Positions 1 through 6,597 are shown, counted from the first letter of the stretch. The stretch: DNA of 16,873 bases from Chloroflexota bacterium (GCA_947446155.1 CANFFZ010000043.1:1-16873); one strand, 5' to 3'. Translations and numbers: made by a program. Notes: generated by a model not told the origin, from the sequence alone.

Positions 1-577
1 GCAGCGGACCACGCGCCAGCGGGATCGTGATACGCCGAAAGACGTGCGCGCGCGACGCTCCGAGGGTGCGTGCGATCGCCTCGAGTTCCGGGTCGACAGC
101 CTCGAAGCCTGCGCGCGCGGCACGGACGTAGAGCGGCGCAGCGACGAAGGTCTGGGCGACGATGACGGCGAGCATGGTGAAGGGGAGCGCGAACCCGGTG
201 AACGCCTCGATCGGCTCGCCGAGCAGGCCGCGGCGCCCGAAGGCGGTGAGCAGCGCGACGCCCGCGACGGTGGGCGGCAGGACGATCGGCAGGTCGAGCA
301 GGGCATCGAGCACCGCACCACCGGGGATCTGGCGGCGGGCGAGGAGGTAGGCGACGGGTGTGCCGAACAGCAGGCTCAGAGCGACCGAGATGAGCGTGGT
401 GATCAGGGAGACCCGCAAGGCGGTGCCGACGACGGGATCGCCGAGTGCCTCGCGCGCCCTCGGATCCTCGATGGCCCGCCAGATCAGACCGGCGAAGGGC
501 AGGAGAAAGAACAGCGCGAAAACGGTCGCCAGCAGGGCGACGGCGAGGGTGATCCCGGAAGGACGGCGGAGCGTCAT
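1..577 (-). CDS. modB: Molybdate ABC transporter permease ModB (partial, 3' end beyond the window)
   Basis: Inner-membrane permease of the molybdate (possibly tungstate) ABC importer; it would pair with ModA and with a ModC ATPase expected just left of the window. I translated the minus strand from ATG 577: 192 codons are visible, starting MTLRRPSGITL and followed by a first membrane segment. The residues near the edge, LEAIARTLGASRAHVFRRITIPLARGPL split over positions 38 to 1, match the EAA loop of binding-protein-dependent permeases that docks onto the ATPase. The ATG overlaps the modA stop as ATGA and no Shine-Dalgarno is visible before it (the bases ahead are ccatcccgcctcg), so translation probably depends on reinitiation after modA. 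The other strand also shows long open frames here, but they have no family resemblance. Confidence 0.93.
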   Translation of the reverse strand, partial: MTLRRPSGITLAVALLATVFALFFLLPFAGLIWRAIEDPRAREALGDPVVGTALRVSLITTLISVALSLLFGTPVAYLLARRQIPGGAVLDALLDLPIVLPPTVAGVALLTAFGRRGLLGEPIEAFTGFALPFTMLAVIVAQTFVAAPLYVRAARAGFEAVDPELEAIARTLGASRAHVFRRITIPLARGPL

Positions 578-1452
578 CGAGGCGGGATGGTAAAGCCACG
601 CTTCGTCAGGAAGGCCTGACCCTCGGCGCCGCGGACAAAGGCGACGAAGGCGGCAGCGGTGTTGGCGTTCTTCCCGCCGGTAAGCGGGGCGATGAAGTAC
701 TCGGCGGTCACGTTGTAGGCGTTCGGGATCGCGACGGGCTCCACCTCGGGTGCGGTCGCGATATCCGTGCTGTAGATGATGGCGGCGTCCGCCTCGCCGA
801 GTTGGACCTTGGTAAGGACGGCGCGGACGTTCGCCTCGCGGCTCTTCACGTTCGCCATCACCTTCGCCTGGAAGCCCGCACCAAACGCGACGGACTTCTC
901 GGCCGCGGCGAGCGACTGGATGGCATAGCTCCCCACGGGCACCCCGTCTGCGGCCAGGATCACCTTCAGGTTCGGCTTCGCGAGGTCGGCGTAGGTCGCG
1001 ACCGCAGTCGAACCCTTCGGCTTCGCGATCAGGAGACGGTTGAGGGCGAAGACGGCACCGGCAGCAGACTTCCGCTCCGTCTTTACGGCGTCCATCTGCG
1101 CCCGGTCAGCGGAGGCGAAGACATCCGCCGGAGAGCCCTCGTTGACCTGGGTGGCGAGCGCGGCCGAGGACGCGAAGTTCAGCGTGACTTTGGTCCCGGC
1201 GTACTTCACCTCAAAGGCCTTCGCGGTGTCGGTGAACGCCTCGGTCAGTGACGAGGCCGCCGAGACGATGATCTCGCCCGTGACGGGAGGTGCCGTGGCC
1301 ACCGGCGCGCTCGACCCCGCAGACGTGGTTGCACTCGGGGTGGCGGGCGCTGCGGTGTCGCCACCACAGGCCATCGCGGCGAGTGCCGCGAGCGCGACCG
1401 CGAGGACTACGAAGCGGCGCGTGAGCGCGGTCGTGTGTGCGTGTCGAGCCAT
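574..1452 (-). CDS. modA: Molybdate-binding lipoprotein ModA
   Basis: Periplasmic or surface-anchored substrate-binding protein of the ModABC system, 292 aa. Residues 12-28 form a hydrophobic signal ending AAMAC, so Cys29 is the likely lipidated residue. An Ala/Thr/Ser/Pro-rich linker (30-58) follows, then the mature domain from IIVSAASSLTEAF. Family anion-binding features are present: AASS (66-69), the NFASSAALA stretch with Ser95/Ser96, SPADVFASAD (107-116) and the IIYSTD segment with Tyr227. The length suits ModA plus a lipoprotein linker. The start ATG 1452 lies inside the end of the upstream padR gene (46-base overlap) and is preceded by GAAGGGG about eight bases upstream. That supports this start and coupled expression. 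Specificity between molybdate and tungstate cannot be read by eye. Confidence 0.94.
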   Translation of the reverse strand: MARHAHTTALTRRFVVLAVALAALAAMACGGDTAAPATPSATTSAGSSAPVATAPPVTGEIIVSAASSLTEAFTDTAKAFEVKYAGTKVTLNFASSAALATQVNEGSPADVFASADRAQMDAVKTERKSAAGAVFALNRLLIAKPKGSTAVATYADLAKPNLKVILAADGVPVGSYAIQSLAAAEKSVAFGAGFQAKVMANVKSREANVRAVLTKVQLGEADAAIIYSTDIATAPEVEPVAIPNAYNVTAEYFIAPLTGGKNANTAAAFVAFVRGAEGQAFLTKRGFTIPPR

Positions 1453-1946
1453 GCCAGTACCCCTTCAGCGGCGGTTAGCCGCGACTCCCAGACCAAACGT
1501 TCGAAGCCCTCGGCGGTCTCGAGGTGCGCGCGGGCGTCGTCGATGTAGGTGCGGCAGACCTGAGCCTGAGCGCGGATGAACGCACGCTCGGCGGCGGGAT
1601 CGATCTGACGCAGGAAGAACCACTTCAGCAGGAAGTCCTGGCGCACCTCGCGCATGCGGGACACCGGCTGCTTCAGCCAGGCGCGCAGGACAGACCAGCC
1701 GTCCTCGTTCGGGACGTAGATCCGACGCGGCGGACGGCGACCGACGCGCACCTCGTCCCAATCGACGAGGGCACGGCGTTCGAGGCCGCGCAGGTAGGTG
1801 TAGATGGTGCTCTGGTCGGCTGGCGCGATCAGCGCGAGCGGTGACGCATCCCAGCGGCGGGCAACCTCGTACCCGTGGCCAGCCTCGATCGCGAGGAAGG
1901 CGAGGGCGGCGTATTCGCCGGACTGGAGGTCGGTCGGTGCTGCCAT
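1407..1946 (-). CDS. PadR-family transcriptional regulator, first gene of the mod operon
   Basis: DNA-binding regulator, 179 aa. The N-terminal winged helix covers about residues 8-80: GEYAALAFLAIEAGHGYEVA (helix 1 and the GYE motif), the recognition region STIYTYLRGLERRALVDWD and the wing with RPPRRIYVPNEDG. The C-terminal half (about 85-170) is helical and charged, as in PadR dimerisation domains such as Vir-type PF10400. It is the promoter-proximal gene of padR-modA-modB and overlaps modA by 46 bases, so it probably controls this operon autogenously. Most described mod operons are controlled by ModE (LysR-type HTH plus Mop domains), and nothing here resembles a Mop domain. The effector, perhaps molybdate or tungstate, is inference. 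No Shine-Dalgarno precedes ATG 1946; see the promoter entry. Confidence 0.88.
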   Translation of the reverse strand: MAAPTDLQSGEYAALAFLAIEAGHGYEVARRWDASPLALIAPADQSTIYTYLRGLERRALVDWDEVRVGRRPPRRIYVPNEDGWSVLRAWLKQPVSRMREVRQDFLLKWFFLRQIDPAAERAFIRAQAQVCRTYIDDARAHLETAEGFERLVWESRLTAAEGVLAWLDTHTRPRSRAAS

Positions 1947-1952
1947 GTGCCG

Positions 1953-1981
1953 AAGGTACTCACCTGTTGATTATTTGGCAA
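1953..1981 (-). promoter_or_regulatory. Probable promoter of the padR-mod operon, leaderless geometry
   Basis: On the minus strand a -35 TTGCCA (1981-1976), a 17-base spacer and a -10 TACCTT (1958-1953, fitting TANNNT) end only six bases before ATG 1946. A transcript starting the usual distance after this -10 would begin at or next to the ATG, and there is no Shine-Dalgarno. This is the leaderless arrangement common in Actinomycetota and some other phyla. The surrounding 1965-2000 stretch is clearly more AT-rich than the rest of the window and could also hold the PadR operator; it has TATTT repeated at 1972-1976 and about 1987-1991. Confidence 0.45.
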
Positions 1982-2083
1982 GAAAGTATTTCACGCGAGA
2001 ATGAGACGGCGCCCTCGAGCGGAAGGGCGGAGGACAGCGTCAGGCGCTGGCTCGTGACCCCCGGAGCCTCGCACATCGAGGGG

Positions 2084-2089
2084 TATCAT
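2084..2089 (+). promoter_or_regulatory. Possible -10 box upstream of the fused CoA transferase
   Basis: TATCAT matches five of six bases of the TATAAT consensus and lies 52 bases before the preferred start at 2142. No convincing -35 is seen 16-18 bases upstream. A small inverted repeat (CCTCG, five-base loop, CGAGG, 2067-2081) lies just before it and could be an operator. Weak evidence. Confidence 0.25.
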
Positions 2090-2128
2090 CCGCCCGCAGC
2101 CGAGGGGCCCTGCTGACAGGGTGGCTGC

Positions 2129-2134
2129 GGAGGG
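2129..2134 (+). promoter_or_regulatory. Shine-Dalgarno GGAGGG that fixes the start at ATG 2142
   Basis: GGAGGG is followed by seven bases and then ATG 2142. An in-frame GTG at 2121 would add seven residues (MAAEGRA) with no homology value and would place this ribosome-binding site inside the gene, so ATG 2142 is preferred. Confidence 0.7.
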
Positions 2135-2141
2135 CCGAGCA

Positions 2142-4583
2142 ATGCTCGAAGACGTGCGCGTGGTGGATCTCTCGCGAGAGCCGGGCGCCACCTACGCAGC
2201 GCGCCTGTTCGCGCTGCTGGGCGCCGACGTCGTTAAGGTCGAGCCGCCCGATGGCGACCCGGCCCGGCGGCGCGGCCCTCGGCGCGGCGACGACGGCGAG
2301 ACGAGCGCGCTGTATGCCTACCTGAACGCGGCGAAACGATCGGCCGTCCTCGACCCGAGCGACGAGGCGCAGCGCGCGACGCTCCTCCGCCTGATCGAGC
2401 GCGCCGACGTGGTATTCGAGGACGGCGCGCCAGGGTGGTGGAAGGCGCAGGGCATCGACCTCGACGCGCTCGTGGAGACACACCAACGGCTCGTGGTGGT
2501 CTCGGTCACGCCGTTCGGGCAGGACGGGCCGCGCGCGGGGTGGCGAGCGACGGCGCTGACGGCGCACGCGTCCGGCGGGCAGTTAATGCTGTGTGGCGAG
2601 ACCGACCTGCCGCCGCTGAAGGTCGTGGGCCAGCAGGCGTACTACCAGGCCGGGCTGCACGCGTTCTCCTCCGCACTCACCGCGATGTACGCAGTGCGCC
2701 GAGACGGCCTCGGCGACCGCATCGACCTCTCGATCCAGGAAGTGCAGAACGCCAGCCTCGAAGGCGCAGGGCCGGGCGCGATGGTGCGCGGGTTCGACCT
2801 CGAACGGGTGGGGAACCAGGCGCGCGCGGTGTGGGGGATCTACCCGTGCGCAGACGGCTACGTCGGTGTGGCCTCGATGGCGCGGCAGACAGGGTCGGTC
2901 TACCGCTGCATCGAGCACCCCGAACTCGCCGAGGACCCGCGGTTCGCCGACCTCATCGGCAATCCGGAGATGAACGAGATCGCCACGCTGCTGATCAACG
3001 AGTGGACGATGGCCCGAGGCGCGCACGAGATCTTCGAGGAGTCCCAGCGGCACCGCGCGCCCTTCTCACTGATCCCGACACCGCGCGACCTGCTGAAGTG
3101 GGCACCGCTGGAACAGGCGAAGTTCTGGACTGAGGTCACCCACCCACGTCTCGGGAAGCACGCGCTGCCGGGCGCGCCGTTCACGCTCAACGGCGAACGT
3201 GCGCGCGCCTCGGGCCCCGCGCCACTCCTCGGCCAGCACACCGCCGAGGTGGTGGCGGAGGCCGCTGAGCCGGGTGCGCCCGTCCGCGCCGCCACAGGCA
3301 GTCGCGCGCGACTGCCGTTCGAGGGGCTGCGCGTGCTCGATCTATCGCAGGTGTGGGCAGGGCCGTACGCCGCTCGCTTCCTCGCGGACATGGGGGCGGA
3401 CGTCATCCACATCGAGGGGCCGCAGTTCCCGGATGCGGTGCGCGGCGTCGGACGCGGAGATGACCCGCGGGCATTCAACAAGGCTGCCTACTTCAACGAG
3501 TACAACCGCAACAAGCGCGGGCTAGCGCTCGACCTGCACCAGCCGGAGGGCATGGAGGCGTTCAAGCGCCTCGTCCCACTCGCGGATGTGGTGCTGGAAA
3601 ACTGGAGCGTGGGCGTCGCGGAACGCCTCGGCATGGGGTACGAGGACCTGCGAGCGCTGAACCCTCGGATCTCACTCGTGCAGATACCAGGCTTCTCGAA
3701 GGAACTACCGGAGTCGGAACGCGTCGGCTTCGGCCCCACCATCGAGCAGATGGGCGGGCTCGTTGCGCTGCAGGGCTACGAGGGCGGGCCACCGCACAAG
3801 AGCGGAATCTCGTACGGTGATCCCATCGGCGGGATCATCGCGGCGGGTGCCACGGCGCTTGCGCTATGGCGTCGCGAGAGCGGCGCCGGCGAGGGCTGTC
3901 ACATCGTCGTCTCGCAGCGCGACAATGTGATCGGGATGGTGGGGGAGTTCATGGTGGCCGAGTCGCTGGGCCTCGACTATCCCGTACGCGAGGGCAACCG
4001 CGACCGGGACGCTGCACCGCACAACGTCTACCGCACCCGCGACGACGAGGGCCGCTGGCTGGTCGATGTCTCGTTCAAGCGCGTGTCGGAGTACCACGAC
4101 ACCTGGGTCGCGATCGCCGTGGACTCGGACGAGGCGTGGCAGGCGCTTCGAGGTGTGGTGCGAGATGTGCGCCTCGATCTCCCGGCGTACGCGACGCTGG
4201 ATGGACGAAAGGCCGGCGAGGCCGCGATCGATGCGGTGCTCGGCGAGTGGGTGCGAGACCGTGATGGGACCGAGGTAGCCGAGGCGCTGCAGGCGGTTGG
4301 TGTCGCCTCGAGCCCGGTGCTATCGGCGCTGATGCTGGTGTCCGACCCACACATGGTGGCACGCGCGAACTTCCCGACGACGGTCCACCCCGAGGCGGGT
4401 GAAGTGCTGACGTCTCGCCCCGTGTGGCGGATGAAGCGCCGGCCCACGCCTCGACCGAACGCGGGGCCGACGTTCGGCCAGCACAACCGTGAGGTGATGC
4501 GCGACCTCGCGGGGTACTCGGACGCCAAGGTGGACGCGTTCGAGGCGAGCGGGCTGCTCGCGACCGTGCCGACGCGCGCATGA
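2142..4583 (+). CDS. Double-domain class III (CaiB/BaiF/Frc) CoA transferase, N-terminal half lacking the catalytic Asp
   Basis: Cytosolic family III CoA transferase: it moves CoA between acids through an aspartyl-CoA thioester. At 813 aa it is twice the usual 380-420. Half 1 (about residues 1-365) starts MLEDVRVVDLSREPGATYAA and has the GADVVKVEPPDGDPARR and QDGPRAGWRA motifs. A linker (about 366-390) follows. Half 2 (391-813) starts LPFEGLRVLDLSQVWAGPYA and has GADVIHIEGP, YNRNKRGLALDLHQPEG, ADVVLENW and NPRISLVQIPGF. Half 2 keeps the catalytic Asp in SYGDPIGGIIAAG (Asp560, codon 3819-3821). The aligned position in half 1, VVGQQAYYQAGLHAF, is Gln164 (codon 2631-2633), so half 1 is probably structural or substrate-binding. 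Class III enzymes are interlocked dimers, so the fusion may form one active site per chain. Substrate unknown. Its stop overlaps the cobO start. Confidence 0.9.
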   Translation: MLEDVRVVDLSREPGATYAARLFALLGADVVKVEPPDGDPARRRGPRRGDDGETSALYAYLNAAKRSAVLDPSDEAQRATLLRLIERADVVFEDGAPGWWKAQGIDLDALVETHQRLVVVSVTPFGQDGPRAGWRATALTAHASGGQLMLCGETDLPPLKVVGQQAYYQAGLHAFSSALTAMYAVRRDGLGDRIDLSIQEVQNASLEGAGPGAMVRGFDLERVGNQARAVWGIYPCADGYVGVASMARQTGSVYRCIEHPELAEDPRFADLIGNPEMNEIATLLINEWTMARGAHEIFEESQRHRAPFSLIPTPRDLLKWAPLEQAKFWTEVTHPRLGKHALPGAPFTLNGERARASGPAPLLGQHTAEVVAEAAEPGAPVRAATGSRARLPFEGLRVLDLSQVWAGPYAARFLADMGADVIHIEGPQFPDAVRGVGRGDDPRAFNKAAYFNEYNRNKRGLALDLHQPEGMEAFKRLVPLADVVLENWSVGVAERLGMGYEDLRALNPRISLVQIPGFSKELPESERVGFGPTIEQMGGLVALQGYEGGPPHKSGISYGDPIGGIIAAGATALALWRRESGAGEGCHIVVSQRDNVIGMVGEFMVAESLGLDYPVREGNRDRDAAPHNVYRTRDDEGRWLVDVSFKRVSEYHDTWVAIAVDSDEAWQALRGVVRDVRLDLPAYATLDGRKAGEAAIDAVLGEWVRDRDGTEVAEALQAVGVASSPVLSALMLVSDPHMVARANFPTTVHPEAGEVLTSRPVWRMKRRPTPRPNAGPTFGQHNREVMRDLAGYSDAKVDAFEASGLLATVPTRA

Positions 4584-5179
4584 CATCTGAGACGCCTCGG
4601 GAGCAGACGCCCGAGGAAGCCGAGGAGTACCGCCGTTCACTGCGGAAGGAGAACCGAAAGAAGGGTCTCCTGATCGTGAACACGGGCACTGGCAAGGGGA
4701 AGACAACGGCGGCATTCGGCCTCGCGATGCGCGCGCGCGGTCGAGGGATGCGCGTCGCGATGATCCAGTTCATCAAGCCCGGCACGGCCAACTTCGGCGA
4801 GATCCGCGCGGCGCGCGAACTCGGCATCGAAGTGCAGGGCATGGGCGACGGGTGGACGTGGCGCAGCAAGGACCTCGACGAGTCGGCGGAACTCGCGCGG
4901 GTCGGTTGGGCGCGCGCGCAGGAGGTGATCGCCGCCGGCGAGCACGACCTGGTGGTCCTCGATGAGTTCACCTACCCGATGCACTACGGCTGGCTGGACA
5001 CCACGGAAGTGCTCGCGTGGATCGCCGCGAACAAGCCCTTGATGCTCCACCTGGCGATCACCGGCCGGTACGCTCCGGACGCGCTGATCGAGGCGGCCGA
5101 CCTGGTGACGGAGATGCGGCTGATCAAGCACCCATTCAAGGAACAGGGCATCCGCGCCCAGCCCGGCATCGAGTTCTAG
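4580..5179 (+). CDS. cobO: Cob(I)yrinic acid a,c-diamide adenosyltransferase (CobO/BtuR type)
   Basis: Transfers the 5'-deoxyadenosyl group of ATP to Co(I) of corrinoids, giving adenosylcobalamin precursors; cytosolic. The 199-aa length is typical of CobO/BtuR/CobA. Visible signatures: P-loop GTGKGKTT (36-43), AMIQFIKPG (60-68), the GDGWTWRSKD segment (89-98), LVVLDEFTYPMHYGWLD (124-140, Walker-B-like), AITGRYAPDALIEAADLVTE (159-178) and the C-terminal KHPFKEQGIRAQPGIEF. The ATG overlaps the preceding CoA transferase stop as ATGA and no Shine-Dalgarno is visible ahead of it, so it should be translated by coupling. Its only visible partner is the fused CoA transferase; no other cobalamin gene lies nearby. 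This suggests supply of adenosylcobalamin to a B12-dependent mutase acting on CoA esters elsewhere, which is inference. Confidence 0.95.
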   Translation: MTSETPREQTPEEAEEYRRSLRKENRKKGLLIVNTGTGKGKTTAAFGLAMRARGRGMRVAMIQFIKPGTANFGEIRAARELGIEVQGMGDGWTWRSKDLDESAELARVGWARAQEVIAAGEHDLVVLDEFTYPMHYGWLDTTEVLAWIAANKPLMLHLAITGRYAPDALIEAADLVTEMRLIKHPFKEQGIRAQPGIEF

Positions 5180-5196
5180 CCGGCCTTCGCTCTCGG

Positions 5197-5385
5197 TTAG
5201 CCCTCGCGGACGCCGGGGGCCTCCGGGCCCGTCGCGGCGAAGCCAGCAGCGATAAGCCCGTCGATCTTCGTCTGGTCGACGCCAGCCTTGCGCAGGAAGT
5301 CGACCGTGTCGGCGCCGGGCTTCGGCGCGCCGCGCTCGGCGCCGCCGGGGGTGCGCGAGAGTTTCACCGGGGTGTTGGCATCTCC
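5197..5385 (-). pseudogene. 3' remnant of a class III CoA transferase
   Basis: Reading the minus strand in the frame ending at TAA 5199-5197 gives about 61 codons: DANTPVKLSRTPGGAERG, then APKPGADTVDFLRKAGVDQT and KIDGLIAAGFAATGPEAPG. This is the family III C-terminus, where an xxPVKLSRTPG segment is followed by APxxGxxTxxxLxxAGxxxxxIxxLxxxG. There is no start codon and no upstream domain: at about 5385 the sequence switches, in a different frame, to an enoyl-CoA hydratase. Intact members are about 400 aa, so roughly 85 percent of the gene is gone. The 656 bases between cobO and the next gene contain only this remnant, its partner and promoter-like sequence. Confidence 0.75.
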
Positions 5386-5597
5386 TTCAGGTCGCCGCCG
5401 GCGCAGAACGCCTTCTGGCCGGTGCCCGTGAGCACGATGGCCCGCACCTCCGAATCCGCCTCGGCTCGATTCATCGCCTCGGCGAGTTGGAGGCGGAGGA
5501 GGTACGAGAGGACGTGGTAGCGGTCTGGCTGGTTCAGGCTGATGAGCGTGACCGGGCCGTGGCGCTCTTCGAGGACGAACTGCGGGGTGTCAGTCAT
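5364..5597 (-). pseudogene. 5' remnant of an enoyl-CoA hydratase/isomerase (crotonase family)
   Basis: From ATG 5597 the minus strand encodes MTDTPQFVLEERHGPVTLIS, a segment beginning LNQPDRY, then VRAIVLTGTGQKAFCAGGDL-KE. These are the crotonase N-terminal strand, the NxP region and the oxyanion-hole motif AFCAGGDLKE (residues 63-72). The frame then hits TGA at 5366-5364 after 77 residues, against about 260 in intact family members, so the second oxyanion glycine and the active-site acid regions are missing. The homology break coincides with the start of the CoA transferase remnant, which indicates a deletion joining two neighbouring genes rather than a point mutation. A promoter-like -35/-10 remains upstream, so a truncated product might still be made. 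Confidence 0.8.
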
Positions 5598-5665
5598 TCG
5601 CGCTGTCTTTCGGGTGGGCCGGCCTCGAAACCGATTGGCACCGAGGCGGGACGACGTGTCCCCGG

Positions 5666-5695
5666 TGTCTACTCCGACGCCGTTCGAGGTGTCAA
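5666..5695 (-). promoter_or_regulatory. Promoter-like -35/-10 upstream of the crotonase remnant
   Basis: On the minus strand a perfect -35 TTGACA (5695-5690), an 18-base spacer and TAGACA (5671-5666). It leaves a leader of about 60 bases to ATG 5597. It abuts the palindrome at 5697-5710, so a repressor there would cover the -35. Confidence 0.4.
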
Positions 5696-5696
5696 C

Positions 5697-5720
5697 GGCA
5701 ACCGGTTGCCTCGGCCGAGG
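5697..5720 (+). promoter_or_regulatory. Two overlapping perfect palindromes, candidate repressor operator
   Basis: GGCAACCGGTTGCC (5697-5710) and CCTCGGCCGAGG (5709-5720) are both perfect inverted repeats sharing two bases. They sit between the minus-strand promoter of the crotonase remnant and the plus-strand promoter of the CoA transferase operon. AACCGGTT cores occur in operators of LacI/GalR-type repressors, and TetR-type sites are also palindromic. No such regulator gene is in the window, so the binder is unknown. Confidence 0.4.
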
Positions 5721-5760
5721 AAGCCGCCGTCCCGTACTAGAGTCGACCTGCTGCACGCGA

Positions 5761-5789
5761 TTGCGAGGGGTTGCGGGCGGGCGTAGTGT
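5761..5789 (+). promoter_or_regulatory. Candidate promoter of the scoA-scoB-SDR-SDR operon
   Basis: TTGCGA (5761-5766, four of six), a 17-base spacer and TAGTGT (5784-5789, fits TANNNT). A transcript from here would have a leader of about 40 bases carrying AGGAG before the CTG start at 5836. Confidence 0.35.
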
Positions 5790-5823
5790 CCGGCGCGCTC
5801 TCGATTCCCCAGCCGTCGAGGGC

Positions 5824-5838
5824 AGGAGCCACCGCCTG
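5824..5838 (+). promoter_or_regulatory. Shine-Dalgarno AGGAG seven bases before a CTG start codon
   Basis: AGGAG (5824-5828) is followed by seven bases and CTG 5836-5838. Translation from this CTG begins (M)INKVVATFDEAVADMQDG, matching the usual N-terminus of class I CoA transferase A subunits. The next in-frame alternative, GTG 5848, has a 19-base gap to the same site and would cut off INK. No in-frame ATG exists between 5545 and the conserved domain. Confidence 0.55.
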
Positions 5839-6597
5839 ATCAACAAAGTGGTCGCCACGTTCGACGAGGCCGTCGCTGACATGCAGGACGGCGCCACGAT
5901 CCACTTCGGCGGGTTCGCATCGCCGTTCAACACCCCGTCCTACCTCGTGGCTGCTGTCGCGCGACGCGGCGTGACCGGGCTGACGGCGATCTCGACCTCG
6001 ATGGGCCGAGGGGTGAAGCACCGCGACTCGCAGTCGCCGTGGTTGCCGCCCGAATTGCGCCCGCTCGACTTCTTCGACGTGGCACTCATGGCCGAACTCG
6101 GGCAGCTGAAGAAGGGGATCACCACCTTCGCCGTCGGCGCGCGCCACGACCTCATCTACCCGTTCGAGGAGCGGCTGACCGAGGGCAGCGTGGAGGTCGA
6201 GGTGCTCGGCCAGGGCTCGCTCGCCGAGCGGATCCGATGCGCGCGTGCGGGGATCGCCGCCTTCTACACGCCGGTCGGGCCGGGGACGGACGTGGCGAAC
6301 GGCAAAGAAGTCCGCGACTTCGACGGCGTACCGCACGTCCTCGAAACCGCGCTCCACGCTGACTTTGCGCTGATCCGGGCGTGGAAGGCGGACCGCTACG
6401 GCAACCTGATCTTCCGAGGGCCTCGGTCGTTCAACGAGACGATGGCGGGCGCCGCGCGGATCACCATCGCGGAGGTGGACGAGGTGGTGCCGCTGGGCGA
6501 TCTGAAGCCCGAGCAGATCCATACCGCCGGTATCTATGTGCAGCGCGTCGTCGTTCGGCCCGCGGCGCCGGTCACCTCCTGGGAGGTGCCACAGTGA
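5836..6597 (+). CDS. scoA: Class I (3-oxoacid type) CoA transferase, subunit A
   Basis: Alpha subunit of a heteromeric family I CoA transferase (ScoA/AtoD/PcaI type), which with subunit B transfers CoA from an acyl-CoA such as succinyl-CoA or acetyl-CoA to a 3-oxo or other acid. From the probable CTG start it is 253 aa. Visible signatures: INKVVATFDEAVADMQDGAT at the N-terminus, IHFGGFASPFNTPSYLV (glycine-rich CoA-binding turn), GQGSLAERIRCARAGIAAFY, TPVGPGTDVANGKEVRDFDG, LETALHADFALIRAWKADR, YGNLIFRG and ITIAEVDEVVPLGDLKPEQI followed by HTAGIYVQRVV. All are standard for the AtoD/ScoA branch rather than the cholesterol IpdA branch. The stop overlaps the subunit B start as GTGA. The natural acid is not deducible; scoA is used as a family label. 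Confidence 0.9.
   Translation: MINKVVATFDEAVADMQDGATIHFGGFASPFNTPSYLVAAVARRGVTGLTAISTSMGRGVKHRDSQSPWLPPELRPLDFFDVALMAELGQLKKGITTFAVGARHDLIYPFEERLTEGSVEVEVLGQGSLAERIRCARAGIAAFYTPVGPGTDVANGKEVRDFDGVPHVLETALHADFALIRAWKADRYGNLIFRGPRSFNETMAGAARITIAEVDEVVPLGDLKPEQIHTAGIYVQRVVVRPAAPVTSWEVPQ
6573..6588 (+). promoter_or_regulatory. Hairpin that can mask the Shine-Dalgarno of subunit B
   Basis: CACCTCC (6573-6579) and GGAGGTG (6582-6588) are exact inverted repeats; allowing a four-base loop gives a six-pair stem CACCTC/GAGGTG. The right arm contains the GGGAGG ribosome-binding site (6581-6586) of the GTG start at 6594. A ribosome finishing subunit A would melt it, so the structure could enforce coupled, equimolar A and B synthesis. 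Confidence 0.45.

Noticed and set aside
44..619. A 191-codon plus-strand open frame opposite modB
   Set aside because: Charged low-complexity translation typical of antisense in GC-rich DNA; the minus strand encodes a clear ABC permease.
5542..5835. N-terminal extension of the CoA transferase A subunit from an ATG at 5542
   Set aside because: It would add about 98 residues with no homology, overlap the crotonase remnant and cross the promoter region; the Shine-Dalgarno points to 5836.
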